From assembly GCA_017430675.1 (NCBI GenBank), contig JAFRMM010000025.1:1-6394 (forward strand): a DNA stretch of 6,394 nt, written 5' to 3'. Each line of letters starts with the position of its first letter. Positions within the stretch are counted from its first letter, which is position 1. A model generated the notes under the pieces. That model had not been told where the DNA came from, ran no database searches, and worked only from the letters and a program-made list of their open reading frames with translations. Of this stretch, positions 1-5,751 are shown one piece after another. A program made the translations under genes and the position numbers. Origin of the DNA: Prevotella sp. (GTDB taxonomy: Bacteria; Bacteroidota; Bacteroidia; Bacteroidales; Bacteroidaceae).

Positions 1-707
1 GGGGTGTTACTGTTCTCGGCACGGAACGTGGGGCGGAAAGTGTAGATGGCACCAAGGGCCGTCGCACCCAGTTCACCCTCCAACTGACCGCTGACGGTCA
101 GCGAGGTCTGCTCACCGAAGAAATCATCGTCGTAGATGATCTTGCCGTTCTCGTCCTTCTTCAGGTCGTAGAGGTTCTTCGTGGTCACCTGGAACATGTT
201 ACCGGCACCCTCACAGTCAGAGGCCGTGATCAGCGGCGTGTGGAAATAGAAGAAGCCATGCTCATGGAAATAGGTGTGGATGGCCATCGCCATATTATGG
301 CGGATGCGCATCACGGCCCCAAAGGTGTTCGTGCGCAGACGCATGTGGGCGTTCTTACGCATCACCTCAAACGACTGCCCCTTCTTCTGCATGGGATAGT
401 CGTTGCCGCAGAGACCATAGACCTCAAGGGCCGTGGCCTGGATCTCGGAAGACTGTCCGGCACCCTGGCTCTCCACCAGTGTTCCCTCGGCAGAGATACA
501 GGCACCCGTGGTGATCTGCTTCAGGGTCTCCTCGTCGAACTTTGAGGGATCGACCACGATCTGTACGTTCTTGATGGTCGAGCCATCATTCAGGGCGATA
601 AAATCGACTGCCTTCGAACTGCGGTGCGTACGCACCCAGCCCTTCACGCAGACGGCCTTACCGTATTCCGTGCTTTTCAGCACATCGATAATCTTAGTTC
701 TCTTCAT
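1..707 (-). CDS. asnS: Asparaginyl-tRNA synthetase, N-terminal 235 residues (cut by window edge)
   Basis: This cytoplasmic class II enzyme charges tRNA-Asn with asparagine using ATP. The reading frame opens at 707 with [10 protein letters not shown] and runs without a stop off the left edge, giving 235 codons of an enzyme that is 466 residues in E. coli. Residues about 18-97 form the N-terminal OB-fold anticodon-binding domain ([16 protein letters not shown]). Residues about 125-160 cover class II motif 1 and the strand after it ([20 protein letters not shown]). [17 protein letters not shown] (196-212) and the start of motif 2, [12 protein letters not shown] (224-235), closely match bacterial Asn[12 protein letters not shown] and SGQL favour AsnRS over AspRS. 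The start has no Shine-Dalgarno sequence, only an A-rich stretch directly before the ATG. The gene lies 65 bases after the pseudouridine synthase stop, and a CCTAGG decamer array fills most of that gap. The C-terminal half, including motif 3, is outside the window. Confidence 0.97.
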   Translation of the reverse strand, partial: MKRTKIIDVLKSTEYGKAVCVKGWVRTHRSSKAVDFIALNDGSTIKNVQIVVDPSKFDEETLKQITTGACISAEGTLVESQGAGQSSEIQATALEVYGLCGNDYPMQKKGQSFEVMRKNAHMRLRTNTFGAVMRIRHNMAMAIHTYFHEHGFFYFHTPLITASDCEGAGNMFQVTTKNLYDLKKDENGKIIYDDDFFGEQTSLTVSGQLEGELGATALGAIYTFRPTFRAENSNT

Positions 708-722
708 CTTTTTTTTGTTATT

Positions 723-772
723 TCTAGGATTACCTAGGATTGCCTAGGACTGCCTAGGATCTCCTAGGATTA
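723..772 (-). repeat. Intercistronic CCTAGG decamer array 1 (5 units)
   Basis: Five consecutive 10-base units fill this stretch. On the plus strand they are TCTAGGATTA, CCTAGGATTG, CCTAGGACTG, CCTAGGATCT and CCTAGGATTA. The array touches the stop codon of the pseudouridine synthase (TAA, 775-773) and ends 15 bases before the asnS ATG. Each core CCTAGG is its own reverse complement, so the cores repeat about once per DNA helical turn. In the transcript, neighbouring cores could pair as 6-bp stems with 4-base loops. A second array with the same design lies at 4255-4304. Function unknown. Confidence 0.9.
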
Positions 773-2146
773 TTACTCATACGCTCCCATGCGCAGGCGA
801 TCGACCTCCTCCTCTGTGAGATAGCGCCAGTCGCCGCGCTTCAGGTTCTTCTTCGTGAGACCAGCGAACTGCACACGGTCGAGTTTCTGCACGCGATAGC
901 CGAGTGCCTCGAAGATACGGCGCACAATGCGGTTCTTACCGCTGTGGATCTCAATGCCCACCTGCTTCTTATCCGTCGGACTGGCATACTGCACATCGTC
1001 AGCCTTGATCTCACCATCCTCCAGTTGGATGCCATCGGCAATCTGCTGCAGGTCGTGAGCAGTGACGTTCTTATCCAAGAACACATGATAGATCTTCTTC
1101 TTCAGGTACTTCGGGTGCGTCAGTTTCGAAGCCAGATCACCGTCGTTGGTCAACAGGAGCACACCCGTGGTGTTACGGTCGAGACGGCCAACGGGATAGA
1201 TGCGCTCCGGACAAGCATTCTTCACCAGATCCATCACGGTCTTACGCTGCTGGGGATCGTCACTCGTGGTCACATAGTCCTTCGGCTTGTTCAACAGCAC
1301 ATAAACCTTCTTCTCGATCTTCACGGGCTGGTCGTGGAACTTCACCTCATCCGTACGGAGGATCTTCGTACCCAGTTCGGTCACCACCTGTCCGTTCACC
1401 GTGACAACACCAGCCTGGATAAACTCGTCGGCCTCGCGACGGCTGCAAATACCTGCATTGGCGAGGAACTTGTTCAGGCGCAGCGGCTCATTGGGATCAA
1501 AACTGACCTCCTTGTACTCAATGCGCTTCTTCATGCTGTACTTGGCATTCGGATCATAGTCGGCAGTATGCTGGCGCGGTCCCTTCTTATATGGCGCACC
1601 ATAAGGCTTGCCAAAGCCGCCCTGCTGCGGACGCTGGCCGTAGCCCTGACGCTGCTGGTAACCACCCTGGGGGCGCTGACCATAGTTATTACGGGGCTGA
1701 TAGCCCCCTTCGCCCTGAGGACGCTGACCGTAATTATTACGTGGCTGATAACCGCCCTGAGGACGCTGACCATAGTTATTGCGGGGCTGATAACCACCTT
1801 CACCCTGAGGACGCTGACCATAGCCCTGGCGGGGTTGATAGCCACCCTGACGGGGCTGATAGCCACCCTCCTGACGGTCTTGACGCTGCTGGTAGCCACC
1901 GCCGAAGTTATTACGCGGACGATAGCCGCCACGCTGGGGTGCACTGCCCTGCAGACCTGCCCCAAAACCCTCGGGACGGAAGCCGCCCTCTTCATTGTCG
2001 TGGTTACGATAACTGGGACGCTCGAAATTCGGGCGCTGTCCTGTATGGATACGGGGACGCGGAGAGCGTCCCGGCTTTAACTCTCTCTGAAAATCCTCCT
2101 GTTGTGTTGGCTCTTCCTGTTTTTTCTCGTTGTTCTCAAAATCCAT
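773..2146 (-). CDS. rRNA pseudouridine synthase (RsuA/RluB/RluE/RluF family) with long low-complexity N-terminal extension
   Basis: This enzyme isomerises a specific uridine in rRNA to pseudouridine. Of its 457 residues, about 221-268 form an S4 RNA-binding domain (LRLNKFLANAGICSRREADE). About 281-440 form the catalytic domain, with the family motif GRLDRNTTG at 320-328 and the expected catalytic aspartate D323. KNRIVRRIFEALGY (404-417) is the conserved C-terminal block. E. coli RsuA is about 230 residues, so roughly 200 residues here are extra. The extension starts charged (1-50), then at about 51-190 becomes rich in Gly, Gln, Arg, Pro, Tyr and Asn. At 101-174 it holds five near-identical units of GGYQPRNNYGQRPQ type. 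The ATG at 2146 is preceded by the best ribosome binding site in the window, AAGGAAAG at 2160-2153. It lies 60 bases after purB and is probably co-transcribed with it. RluB-like is likely, but the exact uridine target cannot be read from the sequence, so no symbol is given. Confidence 0.95.
   Translation of the reverse strand: MDFENNEKKQEEPTQQEDFQRELKPGRSPRPRIHTGQRPNFERPSYRNHDNEEGGFRPEGFGAGLQGSAPQRGGYRPRNNFGGGYQQRQDRQEGGYQPRQGGYQPRQGYGQRPQGEGGYQPRNNYGQRPQGGYQPRNNYGQRPQGEGGYQPRNNYGQRPQGGYQQRQGYGQRPQQGGFGKPYGAPYKKGPRQHTADYDPNAKYSMKKRIEYKEVSFDPNEPLRLNKFLANAGICSRREADEFIQAGVVTVNGQVVTELGTKILRTDEVKFHDQPVKIEKKVYVLLNKPKDYVTTSDDPQQRKTVMDLVKNACPERIYPVGRLDRNTTGVLLLTNDGDLASKLTHPKYLKKKIYHVFLDKNVTAHDLQQIADGIQLEDGEIKADDVQYASPTDKKQVGIEIHSGKNRIVRRIFEALGYRVQKLDRVQFAGLTKKNLKRGDWRYLTEEEVDRLRMGAYE
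1625..1846 (-). repeat. In-frame tandem repeat coding for GGYQPRNNYGQRPQ-type units
   Basis: This part of the pseudouridine synthase gene encodes residues 101-174 as five units: GGYQPRQGYGQRPQGE, GGYQPRNNYGQRPQ, GGYQPRNNYGQRPQGE, GGYQPRNNYGQRPQ and GGYQQRQGYGQRPQ. Units of 16 and 14 residues alternate, giving a 30-residue (90-base) higher-order period. Units that are identical as protein differ at synonymous positions: Asn-Asn-Tyr is written AAT AAC TAT in one and AAT AAT TAC in another, and Gln-Pro-Arg is CAG CCC CGC or CAG CCA CGT. The array is therefore not a very recent duplication, and its protein sequence seems to be kept by selection. Confidence 0.92.
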
Positions 2147-2152
2147 GATACT

Positions 2153-2160
2153 CTTTCCTT
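2153..2160 (-). promoter_or_regulatory. Shine-Dalgarno-like ribosome binding site of the pseudouridine synthase gene
   Basis: The minus strand reads AAGGAAAG six bases before the ATG at 2146. Other genes in the window have A/T-rich leaders without a clear Shine-Dalgarno sequence, so this site is unusual locally and supports the chosen start. Confidence 0.6.
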
Positions 2161-2206
2161 TCTAAAATAATACTCTTACTAATACTTATTGATGAATGTT
2201 GGTTGA

Positions 2207-3553
2207 TTATATGCCTGTATAGGTGGCGGGCGTGATGGCGCGCAACTCCTCCTTCACCTCCTCGCTCACATCGAGCGTCTCAATGAAGTCCCGGATCTTC
2301 CCGCTCGTCAGTTTCTCGTTGGTGCGCGTCAGTGCCTTCAATGTCTCGTAGGGATTGGGATAAGCCTCACGACGGAGGATGGTCTGGATAGCCTCAGCGA
2401 CCACAGCCCAGGTATTGTCGAGATCCTCCTGCAACTTCTCCTCGTTGAGGATCAACTTGCGCAAACCCTTCAGCGTGCTCTGGAAGGCAATGAGGGCATG
2501 ACCCATGGGCACACCGACATTGCGGAGCACGGTGGAGTCCGTCAGGTCGCGCTGCAGACGGCTCACGGGCAGTTTGGCTGCCAGGAACTGCAGAATGGCA
2601 TTAGCGATGCCAAGGTTGCCTTCCGAGTTCTCGTAGTCGATGGGGTTCACCTTGTGCGGCATGGCACTCGAGCCCACCTCGCCTTTCTTGATCTTCTGCT
2701 TGAAGTAATCCATGGAGATATACATCCAGAAGTCGCGGTCGAGGTCGATGACGATGGTATTGATACGGCGCATAGCGTCGAAGATGGCACCCAGCCAGTC
2801 GTAGTTGGAGATCTGCGTGGTATATTGCTCGCGCTCCAGTCCAAGTTTCTCGCTGACGAAACTGTTACCGAACTCGCGCCAGTCATACTGGGGATAGGCC
2901 ACATGGTGAGCATTGAAGTTACCTGTAGCGCCACCGAACTTCGCCGTGACGGGAATATCCTTCAGACCGCGGAGTTGCTCCTCCAGACGATAGACATAGA
3001 CCATCACCTCCTTGCCCAGACGGGTCGGAGAGGCGGGCTGTCCGTGGGTCTTGGCGAGCATGGGGATGTTCTTCCACTGCTCGGCATAGTCGTGCAACTG
3101 CTCGATCAGTTCTTCCACGAGCGGATAATACACCTGTTCGAGCGCCTCCTTCACGGAAAGGGGCACGCTGGTATTGTTGATGTCCTGGGAGGTGAGTCCG
3201 AAATGGATAAACTCCTTGTACTGTTCAAAGCCGCCCATGGCGTCAAGACGCTCCTTGATGAAATACTCCACGGCCTTCACGTCATGGTTGGTTACCTTCT
3301 CAATATCCTTCACCCGCTGGGCATCAGCAGACGTAAACTGTCGGTAGATATCACGGAGTTGGTCAAACAGTGAATGGTTGATGTCTTGCAATTGCGGCAA
3401 AGGTAACTCACACAAGGTGATGAAATACTCAATCTCTACGCGGATCCTGTACCTGATAAGGGCATACTCCGAGAAGTATTCTGCCAGCGGCTCTGTCTTA
3501 CTTCTATAGCGGCCATCAATAGGCGAGATGGCTGTCAACATACTAAAATCCAT
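2207..3553 (-). CDS. purB: Adenylosuccinate lyase
   Basis: PurB catalyses two fumarate-releasing steps of purine synthesis: SAICAR to AICAR, and adenylosuccinate to AMP. It is a cytoplasmic homotetramer of the fumarase/aspartase superfamily. The 448-residue protein aligns from end to end with E. coli PurB (456 residues): MDFSMLTAISPIDGRYR at the start, TNHDVKAVEYF at 88-98, TSQDINN at 121-127, KTHGQPASPT at 168-177 and the superfamily signature GSSAMPHKVNPID at 294-306. H170 corresponds to the catalytic histidine, and S295/S296 lie in the mobile signature loop that carries the catalytic serine. The C-terminus ends at ITPATYTGI, a few residues earlier than in E. coli, and looks intact. M1 is preferred to M5 because E. 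coli PurB begins in the same register (MELSSLTA). The leader GAGAAGAA directly before the ATG is only weakly Shine-Dalgarno-like. The gene lies downstream of tRNA-Val and upstream of the pseudouridine synthase. I see no clear promoter of its own, so some transcription may come through from the tRNA. Confidence 0.98.
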   Translation of the reverse strand: MDFSMLTAISPIDGRYRSKTEPLAEYFSEYALIRYRIRVEIEYFITLCELPLPQLQDINHSLFDQLRDIYRQFTSADAQRVKDIEKVTNHDVKAVEYFIKERLDAMGGFEQYKEFIHFGLTSQDINNTSVPLSVKEALEQVYYPLVEELIEQLHDYAEQWKNIPMLAKTHGQPASPTRLGKEVMVYVYRLEEQLRGLKDIPVTAKFGGATGNFNAHHVAYPQYDWREFGNSFVSEKLGLEREQYTTQISNYDWLGAIFDAMRRINTIVIDLDRDFWMYISMDYFKQKIKKGEVGSSAMPHKVNPIDYENSEGNLGIANAILQFLAAKLPVSRLQRDLTDSTVLRNVGVPMGHALIAFQSTLKGLRKLILNEEKLQEDLDNTWAVVAEAIQTILRREAYPNPYETLKALTRTNEKLTSGKIRDFIETLDVSEEVKEELRAITPATYTGI

Positions 3554-3596
3554 TTCTTCTCTTATAATCCTAATTACTATATCCTTAAAACGGCTT

Positions 3597-3635
3597 AACC
3601 CACGGCCACAACCATCAACGGCTGCGGGATGGGTT
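3597..3635 (-). other. Possible structured leader between tRNA-Val and purB
   Basis: AACCCA and TGGGTT form a 6-bp outer inverted repeat here. In the minus-strand RNA, GCAGCC can pair with GGUUGU inside it (two G-U pairs) around a 6-base loop. It lies between the tRNA 3' end and the purB start. It could be a weak tRNA terminator (UUUU follows only after six further bases), a processing signal or a purB leader structure. The outer stem is short and the inner one is partly wobble-paired, so the call is tentative. Confidence 0.3.
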
Positions 3636-3650
3636 CTTTCTTTTGTGTCG

Positions 3651-3725
3651 TGGGCGCTGACGGAGTCGAACCGCCGACCCTCTGCTTGTAAGGCAGATGC
3701 TCTAAACCAACTGAGCTAAGCGCCC
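3651..3725 (-). tRNA. tRNA-Val (anticodon TAC)
   Basis: The minus strand folds as a full 75-base cloverleaf: acceptor stem GGGCGCT/AGCGCCC with discriminator A, D arm GCTC/GAGC, anticodon stem TCTGC/GCAGA with loop CTTACAA, a 5-base variable region, and T arm GGCGG/CCGTC (one G-T pair) with loop TTCGACT. The anticodon TAC reads valine GTA/GTG codons, and probably other GTN codons if U34 is modified. The 3' CCA is not encoded, so it must be added by tRNA nucleotidyltransferase. A promoter candidate with its -7 box at 3749-3742 lies about 16 bases upstream. purB follows on the same strand after 97 bases. Confidence 0.97.
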
Positions 3726-3741
3726 TTTCCCTTAGCGGCTG

Positions 3742-3772
3742 CAAAGGTACGGAGAAAAAACGAAACCGCAAA
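3742..3772 (-). promoter_or_regulatory. Bacteroidota-type promoter of tRNA-Val
   Basis: The minus strand carries TTTG (3772-3769), a 19-base spacer and TACCTTTG (3749-3742). This matches the -33 TTTG and -7 TAnnTTTG elements recognised by the primary sigma factor of Bacteroides and relatives. The predicted transcription start is about 10 bases before the mature tRNA. The -33 element lies inside the distal arm of the terminator of the upstream ACT gene, and the terminator T-tract forms part of the spacer. Confidence 0.7.
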
Positions 3773-3797
3773 ATTTCCCGAAAGAAATTTTGCGGTT
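3755..3797 (-). terminator. Intrinsic terminator after the ACT-domain gene
   Basis: A perfect 14-bp inverted repeat (arms 3797-3784 and 3777-3764) encloses a 6-base loop. On the minus strand it is followed by TCG and then six T (3760-3755). The hairpin starts about 10 bases after the ACT gene stop codon, the expected place for Rho-independent termination of the paaK-ACT transcript. The stem is A/T-rich inside and capped by CCGC/GCGG. Confidence 0.88.
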
Positions 3798-3807
3798 CCT
3801 CACGTTT

Positions 3808-4233
3808 TTATAACTGATAGAGGTCGCTGGCGGCCATCAGTTCCACCTTCTTCTCGGCCAGGATCTTCTCACAGTTCTCAAGATCCGTCGGACGGATGAC
3901 CACATGAGCCACGTTGCCGTTGGCGAAAGAGTACATGTACTCGATAAACACGCCATTGTCGGAGAGGTGCTTCAGCACGACAGACAGCGAGCCGCTGGTG
4001 TTCGGACAGACGAAACCGATCACGTCGGTGATCTTCACGGCGAAATGCTTCTCCTTCAGCACCTGATAAGCCTTGTCAGGATCAGAGACGATACAGCGCA
4101 GGATACCAAAGTCGCTGTTGTCGGCGATACTCATGGCGGATAGGTTAATACCAGCAGCCCCCAGGGCCTCAGTCACCTCGGTCAGTCGTCCGGACTTGTT
4201 CTCGAGGAATACGGATAGTTGTTTTGCTTTCAT
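3808..4233 (-). CDS. Tandem ACT-domain protein (probable amino-acid sensor)
   Basis: This 141-residue soluble protein consists of two ACT domains and nothing else. The first (about 1-70) begins KQLSVFLENKSGRLTEVTEALGAAGINL, with the conserved Gly-Arg-Leu at the turn where ACT domains bind ligand. The second (about 71-141) contains PNTSGSLSVVLKHLSDNGVFIEYMYSF and repeats the pattern. ACT domains bind small molecules, most often amino acids, and regulate enzymes allosterically. Stand-alone tandem-ACT proteins of this size are commonly found next to phenylacetate-CoA ligase genes, as here, so an aromatic amino acid or related ligand is a reasonable inference but is not shown by the sequence. The ATG at 4233 follows an A/T-rich leader without a Shine-Dalgarno sequence. 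The gene is second in a two-gene unit after the ligase, from which it is separated by 80 bases that contain decamer array 2. A strong terminator follows it. Confidence 0.92.
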   Translation of the reverse strand: MKAKQLSVFLENKSGRLTEVTEALGAAGINLSAMSIADNSDFGILRCIVSDPDKAYQVLKEKHFAVKITDVIGFVCPNTSGSLSVVLKHLSDNGVFIEYMYSFANGNVAHVVIRPTDLENCEKILAEKKVELMAASDLYQL

Positions 4234-4254
4234 ATTTGTTGATATTAAAAATAA

Positions 4255-4310
4255 TCTAGGATTACCTAGGACTGCCTAGGACTGCCTAGGATTGCCTAGG
4301 ATTGCCTAAT
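4255..4310 (-). repeat. Intercistronic CCTAGG decamer array 2 (5 units plus a decayed one)
   Basis: On the plus strand the units are TCTAGGATTA, CCTAGGACTG, CCTAGGACTG, CCTAGGATTG and CCTAGGATTG (4255-4304), then a partial CCTAAT (4305-4310). The array lies between the ligase stop codon (4316-4314) and the ACT gene ATG at 4233. It has the same period, core, unit number and orientation relative to transcription as the array at 723-772. The unit nearest the downstream gene, TCTAGGATTA, is identical in both arrays. Function unknown. Confidence 0.9.
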
Positions 4311-4313
4311 AAT

Positions 4314-5612
4314 CTATATCTGGCGCTTATCGATAACGCGCTTGGCCTTGCCCTCGGAACGCTCGATGCCCTTCGGCTCCACGAGTTTCACCTTGAAGCC
4401 CAGGCCGATGACACTGCGCAACTCGGCTTCGAGTTTCTTCTGCAGACCCACCATCGTCGCCATATCGTCGGTGAAGTAGTCTTCCTTCACCTCAACCTTC
4501 AACTCGGAGGTATCGGTATTATTCACGCGATCGACGGTAAGCAGGAAGTGAGGCTCGTACTCGGGCAACTTCAGGATGACATCCTCTATCTGCGACGGGA
4601 ACACGTTCACACCACGGATGATGAGCATGTCGTCGCAACGGCCGAGGATACGGTCCATGCGCACGAGCGTACGTCCGCACGAACATTTATCATAGTGCAG
4701 GGCCGTCAGGTCGTGGGTACGGTAGCGGAGCAGCGGCATACCTTCCTTCGTCAGATGGGTGAAGGTCAGTTCACCGAGAGTACCCTCCGGCAGTGGCTCA
4801 CCCGTATTGGGATCCAGGATCTCAGGATAGAAATAGTCTTCACTCAGGTGCGTGCCATGCTGATATTCACACTCATAACCCACACCGGGACCGGCGATCT
4901 CACTCAGACCATAGATATCATAGGCCTTGATGCCTAATGACTCCTCCAGTTTCGCACGCATTTTCTCCGTCCAGGGCTCAGCACCGAAGGCGCCGATCTT
5001 CAGTTTGAACTCCTCACGCGGCCACTCGCATTCCTTCATGGCTTCACCGAGGAACATGGCATAACTGGGCGTACAACAGAGCACCGTAGCCCCGAAGTCG
5101 TGCATCAGCGTCATCTGCTTCTGGGTGTTACCCGACGACATCGGGATCACCGAGGCTCCGATGTTCGTGGCACCGTCGTGGGCACCGAGACCACCCGTGA
5201 ACAGGCCGTAGCCGTAGGACACCTGGAAGATGTCATCCTTTGTACAGCCATAGGCCGTGAAAGCGCGCGAGATAGATTCCGCCCACATGGCCAGGTCCTT
5301 GCGGGTGTGCAAGACCACCACGGGCTTTCCCGTCGTACCCGAAGAGGCGTGGATACGCACGATCTGTGACATCGGCACGGCGGCCAGTCCGAAAGGATAG
5401 TTGTCACGCAAGTCTAGTTTGTTGGTAAACGGGAGTTTCACGATATCGTCAATGCTCTTGATATCGCCGGGCTCCAGCCCCATCTCCTGGAACTTCTTCC
5501 GGTAGAATGGTGTGTTGTGATAGACATACTCCGCCATCTTCACCAGACGACGACTCTGGATCTCGCGAAGTTGTTCGCGATCCATACACTCAATACTTTG
5601 ATTCCAAATCAT
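4314..5612 (-). CDS. paaK: Phenylacetate-CoA ligase family protein (arylacetate-CoA ligase)
   Basis: This enzyme activates phenylacetate or a similar aryl acid (for example indoleacetate) to its CoA thioester with ATP, through an acyl-adenylate. The 432-residue length is normal for PaaK-type ligases. Adenylate-forming motifs appear in order: the phosphate-binding loop ASSGTTGKP at 89-97, YDIYGLSE at 231-238, YRTHDL at 297-302, the hinge region GRCDDMLIIRGVNVFPSQIE at 324-343 and EGKAKRVIDKR at 420-430, where K422 is the likely catalytic lysine. KCSCGRT (309-315) holds the Cys-x-Cys pair typical of this family. The start at 5612 (MIWNQSIECMDREQL) matches the usual N-terminus of Bacteroidales homologues and lies about 30 bases after the predicted transcription start. 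There is no Shine-Dalgarno sequence. The gene is first in a unit with the tandem ACT gene and divergent from gdhA. The physiological substrate and direction are not determined. In this phylum the route can run towards aromatic amino acid synthesis from aryl acids rather than phenylacetate breakdown, and no other paa catabolic gene is seen here. Confidence 0.93.
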   Translation of the reverse strand: MIWNQSIECMDREQLREIQSRRLVKMAEYVYHNTPFYRKKFQEMGLEPGDIKSIDDIVKLPFTNKLDLRDNYPFGLAAVPMSQIVRIHASSGTTGKPVVVLHTRKDLAMWAESISRAFTAYGCTKDDIFQVSYGYGLFTGGLGAHDGATNIGASVIPMSSGNTQKQMTLMHDFGATVLCCTPSYAMFLGEAMKECEWPREEFKLKIGAFGAEPWTEKMRAKLEESLGIKAYDIYGLSEIAGPGVGYECEYQHGTHLSEDYFYPEILDPNTGEPLPEGTLGELTFTHLTKEGMPLLRYRTHDLTALHYDKCSCGRTLVRMDRILGRCDDMLIIRGVNVFPSQIEDVILKLPEYEPHFLLTVDRVNNTDTSELKVEVKEDYFTDDMATMVGLQKKLEAELRSVIGLGFKVKLVEPKGIERSEGKAKRVIDKRQI

Positions 5613-5648
5613 ATAAATAGTTTTTGCTGATAAATACTATTCAGTGGA

Positions 5649-5680
5649 CAAAGGTACGACAATAATTCCAAACCGCCAAA
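5649..5680 (-). promoter_or_regulatory. Bacteroidota-type promoter of the arylacetate-CoA ligase unit
   Basis: The minus strand reads TTTG (5680-5677), 20 bases, then TACCTTTG (5656-5649), fitting the -33/-7 consensus TTTG and TAnnTTTG. The start codon lies 37 bases beyond the -7 box. The decamer CGTACCTTTG is shared exactly with the tRNA-Val promoter at 3751-3742. Confidence 0.7.
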
Positions 5681-5751
5681 CGAATCAAGAAAAAAATCTC
5701 CGGGGAATACAGGGACAGAAGGCCCGTCTTTTAACAAAATGTAACTTTATC

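Noticed and set aside
723..772. CRISPR array or insertion-sequence ends as an explanation for the decamer arrays
   Set aside because: The units abut with a 10-base period and no unique spacers. There is no transposase, terminal inverted repeat or target duplication nearby.
944..2080. Long plus-strand open frame (378 codons) opposite the pseudouridine synthase, rich in Leu/Thr/Ile
   Set aside because: It is the antisense of a repetitive, codon-biased gene. Its repeats mirror the GGYQPRNNYGQRPQ units, it has no recognisable domain, and the minus-strand frame has clear S4 and catalytic motifs.
2498..3373. Plus-strand open frame of 291 codons opposite purB
   Set aside because: It is a shadow of purB. 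The minus frame matches adenylosuccinate lyase over its full length, and the plus frame shows no domain or promoter.
3597..3645. Plus-strand intrinsic terminator (stem followed by a CTTTCTTTT tract)
   Set aside because: No plus-strand gene lies upstream that it could terminate, the outer stem is only 6 bp, and the T-tract is interrupted.
3528..3719. Small plus-strand frame of 63 codons running across the purB leader and the tRNA
   Set aside because: It overlaps a complete tRNA in antisense and the purB start, with no ribosome binding site or promoter. Such frames are common over tRNA genes.
4302..4937. Plus-strand open frame of 211 codons opposite the arylacetate-CoA ligase
   Set aside because: It is an antisense shadow of a gene with all adenylate-forming motifs, and it starts inside the CCTAGG array.
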